NCBI GenBank assembly: GCA_017428635.1
Contig: JAFRQK010000075.1
Span: 1-32,912, forward strand
Direction: 5' to 3'
DNA length: 32,912 bases
Source of the DNA: Clostridia bacterium
GTDB taxonomy: Bacteria > Bacillota > Clostridia > Oscillospirales > CAG-272
Position numbers and translations under genes: made by a program. Below, piece by piece: positions 9,357-16,618 of this stretch. Positions within the stretch are counted from its first letter, which is position 1, and each line of letters starts with the position of its first letter. The notes under the pieces are model-generated. The model ran no database searches. It was not told where the DNA came from and worked only from the letters and a program-made list of their open reading frames with translations.

Positions 9357-10016
9357 ATGAGGACAGAATACAAAAACGACGTTACGGCGGACCCCTCCGG
9401 TTTCGTACTGCTGGCGGACTTCGTACCGCAGATCGTGCAGGAGATCCGCTATTATTCCACCTATAATTTCATAGGCGAGAGGATCAACGGATACGAGGAA
9501 CCGTGCGCTCTTCTGACTATCGAAGCGGCGCGCGCGCTCAAGACGGTCGCGGGCGAGGCGTTCGTTCAGGGTTACCGCCTAAAGATCTTCGACGCCTACC
9601 GCCCGTCGTGCGCGGTAAAGCAGTTCGTCCTTTGGGGCATCGAGGATCAGGACGTCAGAATGAAGCAGTATTTCTACCCCGACCTCGAAAAGCAGGAGCT
9701 GTTCGCGGGGGGATATATCGCAAAGCAGTCGAGCCACAGCCGAGGCAGCGCGGTCGATCTGACGCTTCTCGACATGAAGACGGGCAAGGAGGTCGATATG
9801 GGTTCCCCGTTCGATCTGTTCAGCCCGATATCCCATCCCGACTGCCGGGACGTCACGGACGAACAGTACGACAACAGGATGCTACTGCAGCGCCTTATGG
9901 TCCGCAGCGGATTCAAGCCGCTCGAGTGCGAATGGTGGCATTTCTCGCTTGAGAACGAACCGTACCCGGACACTTATTTCTCCTTCCCCGTCTCGTCGGA
10001 GTATTTGAGAAAATAA
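9357..10016 (+). CDS. D-alanyl-D-alanine dipeptidase, VanX/DdpX family
   Basis: A zinc dipeptidase of peptidase family M15D that cleaves D-Ala-D-Ala. The family signatures are clear: DAYRPS (substrate-binding Arg), SSHSRGSAVDLTL (the SxHxxGxAxD zinc motif) and ECEWWHF (catalytic Glu and zinc His). The 219-residue length is normal. The frame is open further upstream, but the ATG at 9357 with CAGGAG 6 nt before it is the sensible start. There is no signal peptide, so it acts in the cytosol, most likely in peptidoglycan dipeptide recycling; no vanH/vanA ligase is nearby, so resistance is not implied. Its last 36 coding bases recur at 16619-16654. Confidence 0.92.
   Translation: MRTEYKNDVTADPSGFVLLADFVPQIVQEIRYYSTYNFIGERINGYEEPCALLTIEAARALKTVAGEAFVQGYRLKIFDAYRPSCAVKQFVLWGIEDQDVRMKQYFYPDLEKQELFAGGYIAKQSSHSRGSAVDLTLLDMKTGKEVDMGSPFDLFSPISHPDCRDVTDEQYDNRMLLQRLMVRSGFKPLECEWWHFSLENEPYPDTYFSFPVSSEYLRK
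9977..10012 (+). repeat. 36-bp direct repeat, copy 1 (3' end of vanX-like gene)
   Basis: Encodes the last 12 residues of the dipeptidase (FSFPVSSEYLRK). It matches 16619-16654 at 35 of 36 positions (G at 10001, A at 16643), with no similarity on either side. The arrangement of an intact gene end plus a detached copy resembles attL/attR after integration at a gene's 3' end. Confidence 0.9.
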
Positions 10017-10045
10017 AAAACGCCGTTACAAATGGCTTGAAGTTG

Positions 10046-10079
10046 AAAAAGGCGATCGCAATTTGCGATCGCCTTTTTT
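10046..10079. terminator. Bidirectional terminator between vanX-like gene and anti-sigma gene
   Basis: GGCGATCGC (10051-10059) pairs perfectly with GCGATCGCC (10065-10073) around a 5-nt loop, with five A before and six T after. It serves the convergent genes on both sides. Confidence 0.95.
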
Positions 10080-10858
10080 CATCCGAGACTCTCAGCAATT
10101 TTTAAAATGTCTTCGCCGCTGACGTTCATGCCCTGCATGTAGACCGTAAAGTTCTTGTCGCCGAACTCGAGTCTGGTGCTTTCGTACTGTTCACCCTCGC
10201 TTTCAAAGAAGAAGTCGAACATCAGAGCGGCCATTCCGTTGACTGTGGTCTCTTTAGAAATCGCGAGCGCTTCATCGGAATAACCGGTTTCCTGGTTACC
10301 CTCCCGAACATATATAATAACAAACGGAGGGCGCGTATAACCCGGCTCGCCCGGCGCGGTAACGTCGGCAGGATCGCATATTACGAAAAAACGGAACTGA
10401 TATCCCAGAGTTTCATCATACTCGGCGTCTGCAGAATCGCACAGAATAAGTCCTTCCGGAACATACCCAACGGAGAGGTCGGAGATCGTTTTTCCGTCAA
10501 ATACAGAATTACCCGAACCCGGGGAAAACCTGACCCAGACGTAGTCGTCGACGAATCTGTAGACCGTTCCGGTCACCGCCGCTCTCACGTTTTTGTTAAG
10601 CATCAGAGCTGCGGAACTGGCGGAAATCAAGATCAGAACTATAACCGCCACACGCCTTAAAACCTTGAACACAGCAGAGACGCGTTTCTTTTTCTTCATT
10701 AAACGAACGTACTTCAGACAGTCTTCTTCGTTCGGAGGGAACGCCTCACGCAGTTCCTCATCCGAAGGAAAAGTTTCATCTTCACTGAGAACGTACTCCC
10801 CGAACGCCTTCTCGAGAAGGATATCAAGTTCTTCATCTTTTTTCTTTTTTCTATTCAT
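10079..10858 (-). CDS. Membrane anti-sigma factor with C-terminal DUF4367-type domain
   Basis: A 259-residue partner of the adjacent ECF sigma factor. Residues 1-60 are a charged cytosolic region that would bind the sigma factor, with no clear zinc (HxxxCxxC) motif. Residues about 66-87 form one membrane helix, and the extracytoplasmic C-terminus (127-258) resembles DUF4367, typical of Clostridia/Bacilli anti-sigma and germination proteins. The ATG overlaps the end of the sigma gene by 8 bp, so the pair is translationally coupled. That C-terminal domain is about 79% identical to residues 249-377 of the SLH protein at 11744 (hand alignment, 27 differences in 129 positions), and the DNA is also very similar, indicating a recent duplication. 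Confidence 0.85.
   Translation of the reverse strand: MNRKKKKDEELDILLEKAFGEYVLSEDETFPSDEELREAFPPNEEDCLKYVRLMKKKKRVSAVFKVLRRVAVIVLILISASSAALMLNKNVRAAVTGTVYRFVDDYVWVRFSPGSGNSVFDGKTISDLSVGYVPEGLILCDSADAEYDETLGYQFRFFVICDPADVTAPGEPGYTRPPFVIIYVREGNQETGYSDEALAISKETTVNGMAALMFDFFFESEGEQYESTRLEFGDKNFTVYMQGMNVSGEDILKIAESLG
10085..10480 (-). repeat. Duplicated DUF4367-like domain, copy in anti-sigma factor
   Basis: Codes for residues 127-258 of the anti-sigma factor. The other copy, inverted relative to this one, is at 12488-12877. The last 67 residues differ at only 5 positions. Confidence 0.92.
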
Positions 10859-11393
10859 GATATCCCTCCTTTCTCAGCACTTCTCTGAGCAGCATCTTTC
10901 CTCTGTGGATCCTCGTGCTCGCCGTTCTCTCGGGAAGACCGAGAAGCTCGGCGACTTCCTTTTCTTTATATCCGTGCACGTATTTCAGCACGCACGCGTC
11001 ACGGTAGAGTTCCGGCAGCGACTTTATCGCATCGAGAATATCTCCGCCGACAACCGACTGCTCCGTGAAGGGTTCCGCGGACGAAGCGTCTTCCGGCACT
11101 TCGGAGAGCGGGACGCTTCTTTCATCCCTCTTACGTAATCGGTCGAGCGCGCAGTTACGGGCGACGATACAGCAGAGGTTTTTTAGTTTCTTTTTATCGG
11201 AAGCATCAATGATCCCGACGTTTTTGATGATCTTCAGCATCGCGTCATGGACCGCGTCCTCCGCTCCCTGACTGTCCCGGCAAAGCGCCCGACCTGCGAC
11301 GTATCGCATAATCGGATAGTATTGACGGTAGATATATTCGATTAGTTCTTTATCCGACCGATCGCCGGCGGTCAGGGTAAAAAAAGCGATCAT
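10851..11393 (-). CDS. ECF-type RNA polymerase sigma factor
   Basis: A 180-residue group IV sigma factor. Region 2 spans about residues 16-85 (LIEYIYRQYYPIMRYVAGRA through IVARNCALDRLRKRDE), and region 4 about 120-178 has the helix-turn-helix LPELYRDACVLKYVHGYKEK and LLGLPERTASTRIHRGK. It carries no extra C-terminal domain. It is followed in an 8-bp overlap by its membrane anti-sigma factor. The ATG at 11391-11393 has only a weak GGGGTGG ribosome site. Its promoter is probably in 11394-11470, where a dyad lies; autoregulation is the norm for the family but I could not identify a convincing ECF -35/-10 pair. The opposite-strand SLH genes are candidate targets. Confidence 0.92.
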   Translation of the reverse strand: MIAFFTLTAGDRSDKELIEYIYRQYYPIMRYVAGRALCRDSQGAEDAVHDAMLKIIKNVGIIDASDKKKLKNLCCIVARNCALDRLRKRDERSVPLSEVPEDASSAEPFTEQSVVGGDILDAIKSLPELYRDACVLKYVHGYKEKEVAELLGLPERTASTRIHRGKMLLREVLRKEGYHE

Positions 11394-11427
11394 AGAGCCA
11401 CCCCGAAGAGTCTTTTCATTTGTTAGT

Positions 11428-11451
11428 ACGACGATAGCCGTCGTTTTTTTT
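11428..11451 (+). terminator. Hairpin followed by T-run upstream of ECF sigma gene, role unclear
   Basis: ACGACG (11428-11433), 5-nt loop, CGTCGT (11439-11444), running into eight T (11444-11451). It has terminator form on the plus strand but no known plus-strand gene ends here. It may instead be a dyad operator in the sigma gene's promoter region. Confidence 0.4.
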
Positions 11452-11672
11452 CAAATAATTGAAATTTTTTTGAAAGAAACGGTTTCCCCGTTCCGTATTA
11501 ATAAACAGAAGACGTCCGCCGCCGTTTTCTTCGCGGAATAAGGCATTATTTGAATCTGTAAGTGGGGTTTCCATTCATATTTTACCAAAAATCCGCGATG
11601 AAGTAAACAGTTTTCGGACGTTCTCCCGCGCGGATCGGAAGGCTCACGCCGCCGACCGCGCACGTTAATTCG

Positions 11673-11701
11673 TTACCGAGGGCGACGACCCACGGTATTA
11701 T
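11673..11701 (+). promoter_or_regulatory. Weak candidate promoter of first SLH gene
   Basis: TTACCG (11673-11678), 17-nt spacer, TATTAT (11696-11701), about 42 nt before the ATG. The -35 is poor, so ECF-dependent or activated expression is possible. Confidence 0.3.
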
Positions 11702-11743
11702 CCGGTTGCGTGGCATTCGTCACAGAAGAAAGGAGACAAAAGA

Positions 11744-12895
11744 ATGAAAAAAGTCGTTATGTTGACTGCGGTCGCGCTGGCGGCGCTAATGCTGCTCCCG
11801 CTTTCCGCGTTCGCATCGAAGAACGGCGACTCCCTGCCCTTTTCCGACGTCAAGAGCGGAGAATGGTACTACGACGACGTCAAAAGCGTCTACGAGTCAA
11901 AACTCATGAAGGGCACGTCCGCTACCACGTTTAATCCCAAAGGGACGCTGACCCGCGGTATGTGCGCCACGATCCTTTACCGCGCGGCGAAAGAACCCGC
12001 CGTCAAAGCGGCGGCAACGTTTTCCGACGTCGACGCCGGCGCATACTACGCAGACGCCGTCGCCTGGGCGCAGAGCGCAAAAATCGTGACGGGCAGGACG
12101 GCGACCGAGTTCGATCCCGACGGAAACATCAACCGCGCCGAATTCTCGACGATGATGTACAGATATCTTGACGCCGAGGGGCTCGAACTTCCCGAGACTC
12201 GCGACGGTAAACCCGCGGACGCCGAAGATATCCCCGATTACGCCGCAGAGGCGGTCGACGCGCTGTACGGTGCGGAAGTCATCAACGGCAGAGAAAACGG
12301 AGAGTTCGACCCCGACGCGGATATCACCCGCGCCGAGACAGCGGCTGTTCTGGACCGTTTCTTCGAAAGAGTTACCGTTAGATGGACCGAGTTCTACAGG
12401 GCGTTTAACGATACCATGGATTACTACGCCTGGGTCACCTTCGATCAGAGTCCGGACGGCGGATTCTACAAGGACGCTGATTTAGCCGACCTCTCCGTCG
12501 GATATATTCCGGACGGACTGATTCTGTGCGGTACTGCGGAAGTAAACTATTGGCCTGAACTGGGATACAGTACAAGAACCTTCATCATCTGCGATCCCGC
12601 GGATACAACCGCGCCTGGTAAAACACATCCTCCGTTCGTTATAATCCACGTTCAGGAGGGCGACCGGGAAGCCGGATATTCCGACGAAGCGCTCGCGATC
12701 TCCGAAGAGATCACGGTCAACGGAATGGCCGCCTTGATGTTCGACTTCTTCTTTGAAAGCGAGGGCGAACAGTACGAATGCACAAGACTCGAGTTCGGCG
12801 ACAAGAACTTCACGGTCTACATGCAGGGTATAAACGTCAGCGGAGAAGACGTTTTAAAGATTGCCGAAAGTTTGACGGTAATTCCCGTCGAATGA
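11744..12895 (+). CDS. Exported SLH protein carrying an anti-sigma-type DUF4367 domain
   Basis: A 383-residue predicted S-layer-type surface protein. It has a signal peptide (1-25, ending AFA), then three SLH motifs at about 32-78, 92-138 and 155-208 (FSDVKSGEWYYDDVK; FSDVDAGAYYADAVAWAQ; the conserved TRGM, NRAEF and TRAET ends), which in the family bind pyruvylated wall polysaccharide. Residues 249-378 are a close copy of the extracytoplasmic domain of the anti-sigma factor at 10079-10858. AAAGGAG precedes the ATG at 11744. It is divergent from the ECF sigma gene and ended by the hairpin at 13021. A wall-bound copy of a sigma-control sensor domain suggests ligand sharing, competition or feedback with the anti-sigma factor; that is inference. 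Confidence 0.9.
   Translation: MKKVVMLTAVALAALMLLPLSAFASKNGDSLPFSDVKSGEWYYDDVKSVYESKLMKGTSATTFNPKGTLTRGMCATILYRAAKEPAVKAAATFSDVDAGAYYADAVAWAQSAKIVTGRTATEFDPDGNINRAEFSTMMYRYLDAEGLELPETRDGKPADAEDIPDYAAEAVDALYGAEVINGRENGEFDPDADITRAETAAVLDRFFERVTVRWTEFYRAFNDTMDYYAWVTFDQSPDGGFYKDADLADLSVGYIPDGLILCGTAEVNYWPELGYSTRTFIICDPADTTAPGKTHPPFVIIHVQEGDREAGYSDEALAISEEITVNGMAALMFDFFFESEGEQYECTRLEFGDKNFTVYMQGINVSGEDVLKIAESLTVIPVE
12488..12877 (+). repeat. Duplicated DUF4367-like domain, copy in SLH protein
   Basis: Codes for residues 249-378 of the SLH protein; partner of 10085-10480 on the opposite strand. The flanking residues (YAWVTF versus YVWVRF) are also related, so the duplicated unit includes a short stretch before the domain. 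Confidence 0.92.
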
Positions 12896-13020
12896 TTATC
12901 GAAAGAATCTCCCTTTCAGTCGGGTAAAGTGACCGCGCATTTTGACCGGATATAAATCTCTGTGACTTGTTTGTTCCGATTTGCCACGCGCATAAAAAAG
13001 CGCGCACGAACCCGACAGTG

Positions 13021-13077
13021 AAGACTTCCCGACGACGTATTCATCGTCGGGAAGTCTTTCACGCGTTTTTTCGGATT
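13021..13077 (+). terminator. Strong terminator after first SLH gene
   Basis: A 15-bp stem, AAGACTTCCCGACGA (13021-13035) with TCGTCGGGAAGTCTT (13044-13058) around an 8-nt loop, followed by CTTTC and then a run of six T at 13065-13071. It separates the first SLH gene from the next. Confidence 0.85.
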
Positions 13078-13118
13078 ATTTGTCACGACTCTTTTCTTGA
13101 ATAAACAGGAGAAAAAGA

Positions 13119-14570
13119 ATGAAAAAACTGCTGTCTCTCATCTCGCTTTTTTTGGCGATCGTTATCGTTATTCCCATCTTCGCGACGGCGGCGGGAAATA
13201 TGGCGTTTTCGGACGTAAAGGCGGGGGATTGGTTTTTTGACAACGTCAAATACGTTTTTGAAAACGGAATCATGAACGGCGCGTCCGCGACGAAGTTTGA
13301 TCCGTACGGAACGTTGACCCGCGGCATGTGCGCGGCGATCATTTACCGAATGGCAGGCAGTCCCGATAACGGGACTACAAACAAGTTTGCCGACGTTAAG
13401 CCGAGCGAATATTACTCGAAAGCCGTCGCATGGGCATACGGCAAGGGGATAGTCAACGGTAGGACTGCGACGGTATTCGATCCGAACGGTCTTATCACCC
13501 GGGCGGAATTCGCGACGATGCTGTACAGATTTCTCTTCGCCGCGGATCTCGTTCTTCCGGTGACCCGGGACGGCAAACCGGCCGACGCCTCCGTTATCCC
13601 GGCGTTCGCCTCCGATGCGGTGATCGCTCTTTTCCGCGCAGGGGTGATAAACGGAAGAGGAAGCGGCGCATTCGATCCCTACGCTTCGGTAACGCGTGCT
13701 GAGACCGCAGCGATGATCGAGAGGTTTATCAAAGCCGCGGAAAGCAAACCCGCAGACACGGGGTCCAATCCCGATCCGGACCCGTACACTCCTACCGTTC
13801 CGAACGGCGACGAGCTGGACATCGCGTTTTTCGGGAACAGCTACGTGTGGGTCCCGGAAACGCCCAATCATTTTAAAGCCATCGCCGAAGGGAAACATGA
13901 TGTCAAAGTCTACAACCGCACCCGAAGCGGGTGGAGTCTCAAGGATTTCTATGAATACTGGGGCAAAAGATCAAAGGCGGCGATCGCATATATCGTAAGC
14001 AAGTGGGACGTTATAGTTCTGAACGAGACAGCCGATTCGTCCATGCTGCAGTCAAGCGGATTATACTACAAACAACTTACGAAGATGTTCGGAGAAGACA
14101 AAGAATATTATAACCTTTGCGGATCGACTTTACTGAAAGACGAAAGCAAAATGAAACTTTCCGATAACAAGATGATGCGAACCACCATAATAGGTGATGA
14201 TGGAAATTCACCGTACTACCAAAAACTTGAATATTCAAACAAATGGTGCTTTGAAAAACGAGACTGGTTAAAAGAAAACTGTAACGTAAACAGGATCATG
14301 CTGAACCTCGCTTGGTTTGATCCGGATAATCCGCTTGATCCTCGGTACTTTGATTACTTGCCTGAGGATTTTCATCCCAACCGTCTGTACGGTTACTGTC
14401 ACGCTCTTGCGCTGTACTGTACGATCTTTAACGAACCGTGTATAGAACAGAACAACGGAATACTTAAAAGCGACGAGATCCCCGGCAATACGCCCGCGGA
14501 AAAAGAGGCGTTTATGATAATGCTGAAAAACCACGTTCAGGAACAACTCGACTTTCAGAAGGCGCACTGA
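13119..14570 (+). CDS. Exported SLH protein with SGNH-hydrolase-like (DUF4886-type) domain
   Basis: A 483-residue surface protein. It has a signal peptide (1-25), three SLH motifs at about 28-78, 89-137 and 155-205 closely related to the preceding SLH protein, a short Pro/Asp-rich linker (211-229) and a C-terminal domain (about 232-483) with SGNH/GDSL-like landmarks: DIAFFGNSYVW with candidate nucleophile Ser241, DVIVLNET as the block with conserved Asn/Glu, and EDFHPNRLYGY with candidate Asp417/His419. DUF4886 is my best family guess, from memory. Such enzymes usually remove acyl groups from carbohydrates. AGGAG precedes the ATG. Codons for about residues 305-385 are clearly AT-richer than the rest, which hints at a separate origin for this domain. 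Confidence 0.85.
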   Translation: MKKLLSLISLFLAIVIVIPIFATAAGNMAFSDVKAGDWFFDNVKYVFENGIMNGASATKFDPYGTLTRGMCAAIIYRMAGSPDNGTTNKFADVKPSEYYSKAVAWAYGKGIVNGRTATVFDPNGLITRAEFATMLYRFLFAADLVLPVTRDGKPADASVIPAFASDAVIALFRAGVINGRGSGAFDPYASVTRAETAAMIERFIKAAESKPADTGSNPDPDPYTPTVPNGDELDIAFFGNSYVWVPETPNHFKAIAEGKHDVKVYNRTRSGWSLKDFYEYWGKRSKAAIAYIVSKWDVIVLNETADSSMLQSSGLYYKQLTKMFGEDKEYYNLCGSTLLKDESKMKLSDNKMMRTTIIGDDGNSPYYQKLEYSNKWCFEKRDWLKENCNVNRIMLNLAWFDPDNPLDPRYFDYLPEDFHPNRLYGYCHALALYCTIFNEPCIEQNNGILKSDEIPGNTPAEKEAFMIMLKNHVQEQLDFQKAH

Positions 14571-14591
14571 TGAGATCGTGAGGAATTGAAA

Positions 14592-16580
14592 ATGAAAAAA
14601 ATAATAACGATAATTTCGGTTTGTCTTGCTATCGTTTTGATCCTGCCTCTTGCCGCCTCCGCCGGTGAAACGGGCGGCGATCTGCCGTTTCGAGACGTAC
14701 CGCGAACGAGTTGGTTCTTCGACGCGGTAAAAACGGTGTACGACAGGGGCGCGATGAATGGGATCTCGAGCGACGTTTTCGGACCGAATAAACCCATGAC
14801 AAGAGCGCAGTTCGTCACTATTATCGCCCGCGTGTCGGGCGAAAATTACGTCGGATTCGCCAACGAAGCGAATTTCAAGGACACCGAAAAAAACGGTTAT
14901 TACAACGATGCGCTCGGATGGGCTGTAAAAAACGAGCTGATCAACGGATACCCAGACAACACGTTCAAGCCCGGAGCACCGATCCTGCGTCAGGAATTCG
15001 CCGCCGTCTTTGCCCGGTATCTCTCTTACGGAAAAATCGAAATAACAGGCGAGGACGTCTCGCCCGGCTTCCGCGACATGTCTTCTTTTCCCGAGTATGC
15101 AAAGGGATCAATCGAGACGCTGCGCAAAACCGGACTAGTTAAAGGCGACAGCGCGGGGAACTTTAACCCCCAGAATAATATGACGAGAGCGGAGATCGCT
15201 CAAGTCATCGCCCGTTTTCTCGAGGCGATGGCCGAAAAGAAAACTCTCGAGGAAAAAGTGACGGAATTTCTCGATAAATATCTTTGCGAGGAGCACGGCA
15301 CGCTCGAACTGTTCTTCAACTACGCCGACTCTTCTCTCACGGAGGAAAACGTGGCGTTTCTTTTGAGGGGTCTGATCGGTCTTGACGGTGCTGCCACCGT
15401 GGAATTCGACGATTTCGGGGCGCTCGTCAACGGTTATTCGGCAAAAGACGGCGCAGGAGATCCGGGCGCCGGATGGTCACGGATCGACGGGGTCAAAATC
15501 ACTTTCACCGATCCCAAGACGCAAGAGACGTACACGGCAAATATCGACTTCTCACTTCGCACGGTCATCCCGACGAGCGAACTTGACGAGTATAAAAACG
15601 GCGCGCTCGGAATCTGCCCCGAAAGAGCTAACGAAAAAATGAAAAACGCATATGCAAAGGTCAACGAGGCGGCGACGGACGGGGAGATATACGCGGGTTA
15701 CAACGGGCGCTACAGCGCGAAAGATATTGAAACGTTTTTCCGCAAACTCACCGGCCTGACCGATAAAAACGAATACGAGTTTATCCTCGCGGGATTCGAT
15801 CCCAAAAAGCCCGGCCAGCCTTTTTACCCCACGTTCAGAGATCGAAAGAGGACGGATGGACGCCTTGACATGATTTGGATCAAGACCGCGCTCGAGGGTA
15901 CGGTCGAGCAGGTACCTCTTGAATGCCTGGTCGAAAACTTTATCGACGACTATACCTGTTTCGCCCACGGCAAGATTGACCTTTTCTTCAACTATACCGA
16001 CACTTCCCTGACCGAGGAAAATATGGCCGCGCTTTTGCGGGATCTGATCGGTCTTGACGACGGAGTAGCTGTGGAATTCGCAGATTTCAACGAGCTTCTC
16101 GACCGTTATCGGGATATCGGGGACGGTGCGGGAGCTCCCGGAAACGGGTGGACGTGGTATGAGGGCATCAAAGTCACGTTTTCCGACCCATCCACGAGGG
16201 AAAAATACACGGTGGGGTTTGACTTCTCTCTCCGCAAGGTCCTGCCGCTGGGCGAGATCGAAGAGTACAAAAACGGCGTCGCCGGTCCCTGTCCGGAAGC
16301 GTCAAACGAGGAAATGAGAGACGCGTACGACGCGTTCAACAAGGTCGCGACGACCGACGGAAAAATATACAAAGGTTACACGGGAGGATACAATGCCGCC
16401 GAGATCGAGGCGTTCTTCCGCAAGCTGACCGGACTGACCGATAAAGACGCCTTTGAGTTCATCCCGGTAGGGTTTGACCCCTCGGCTCCCGGCAAGCCGT
16501 TTTATCCAATGTTCAGAGACCTGAACAACGAATACGGCAAAGTCGACGTGATCTGGATCGAGACCGCTTTTGAACCTTAA
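14592..16580 (+). CDS. Exported SLH protein with two tandem copies of an unrecognised domain
   Basis: A 662-residue surface protein. The frame opens at a TTG (14586), but the ATG at 14592 after GAGGA is preferred. It has a signal peptide (1-24, ASA), three SLH motifs (about 32-80, 94-142 and 158-212; GLVKGDSAGNFNPQNNMTRAE is typical), then two tandem units of about 217 residues at 219-435 and 442-662. Each unit carries HGxxxLFFNYxDxSLTEEN, a GAGxPGxGW motif, DFSLRxVxP and a closing FRKLTGLTDK...FYPxFRD...WIxTAxE block. I do not recognise the unit. Only 21 bp separate this gene from the upstream SLH gene, so they are probably co-transcribed. Confidence 0.88.
   Translation: MKKIITIISVCLAIVLILPLAASAGETGGDLPFRDVPRTSWFFDAVKTVYDRGAMNGISSDVFGPNKPMTRAQFVTIIARVSGENYVGFANEANFKDTEKNGYYNDALGWAVKNELINGYPDNTFKPGAPILRQEFAAVFARYLSYGKIEITGEDVSPGFRDMSSFPEYAKGSIETLRKTGLVKGDSAGNFNPQNNMTRAEIAQVIARFLEAMAEKKTLEEKVTEFLDKYLCEEHGTLELFFNYADSSLTEENVAFLLRGLIGLDGAATVEFDDFGALVNGYSAKDGAGDPGAGWSRIDGVKITFTDPKTQETYTANIDFSLRTVIPTSELDEYKNGALGICPERANEKMKNAYAKVNEAATDGEIYAGYNGRYSAKDIETFFRKLTGLTDKNEYEFILAGFDPKKPGQPFYPTFRDRKRTDGRLDMIWIKTALEGTVEQVPLECLVENFIDDYTCFAHGKIDLFFNYTDTSLTEENMAALLRDLIGLDDGVAVEFADFNELLDRYRDIGDGAGAPGNGWTWYEGIKVTFSDPSTREKYTVGFDFSLRKVLPLGEIEEYKNGVAGPCPEASNEEMRDAYDAFNKVATTDGKIYKGYTGGYNAAEIEAFFRKLTGLTDKDAFEFIPVGFDPSAPGKPFYPMFRDLNNEYGKVDVIWIETAFEP
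15246..15896 (+). repeat. Intragenic tandem repeat unit A
   Basis: First copy (residues 219-435 of the SLH protein) of the roughly 217-residue domain; partner is 15915-16577. Shared landmarks include LFFNY, SLTEEN, DFSLR, RKLTGLTDK and PFYP. Confidence 0.9.
15915..16577 (+). repeat. Intragenic tandem repeat unit B
   Basis: Second copy (residues 442-662) of the same domain, ending at the protein's C-terminus. It has diverged from unit A by many substitutions but only short length changes, so it is an old duplication. Confidence 0.9.
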
Positions 16581-16590
16581 ACACGGTCAA

Positions 16591-16613
16591 AGACACAGAA
16601 CCGTCCCCTGTCC
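16591..16613. repeat. Short REP-like imperfect palindrome
   Basis: Contains GACACAG, ACCGTCCC and CTGTC: imperfect arms CACAG/CTGTC around a GC-rich centre. From memory, near-identical short palindromes are scattered in many clostridial genomes, often beside REP-type transposases. I cannot verify copy number here. Confidence 0.4.
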
Positions 16614-16618
16614 TGCTT

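Larger units (their letters stand above)
11394..11743. other. Divergent intergenic region between ECF sigma and SLH genes
   Basis: 350 bp without a supportable gene. It holds the dyad with T-run at 11428-11451, a small dyad AACGG-TTTCC-CCGTT near 11475-11495, separated arms ATCCGCG (11591-11597) and CGCGGAT (11629-11635), and a weak candidate promoter before the SLH gene. Short frames here have no ribosome site or recognisable product. Confidence 0.6.

Noticed and set aside
9357-10016. Vancomycin resistance locus
   Set aside because: The VanX-like dipeptidase stands without vanH, vanA/B or a vanRS system; recycling of D-Ala-D-Ala is the simpler explanation.
13080-13101. Promoter TTGTCA/TAAACA before the second SLH gene
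   Set aside because: Both hexamers are poor and the -10 would abut the ribosome site, leaving no room for a normal transcript start.
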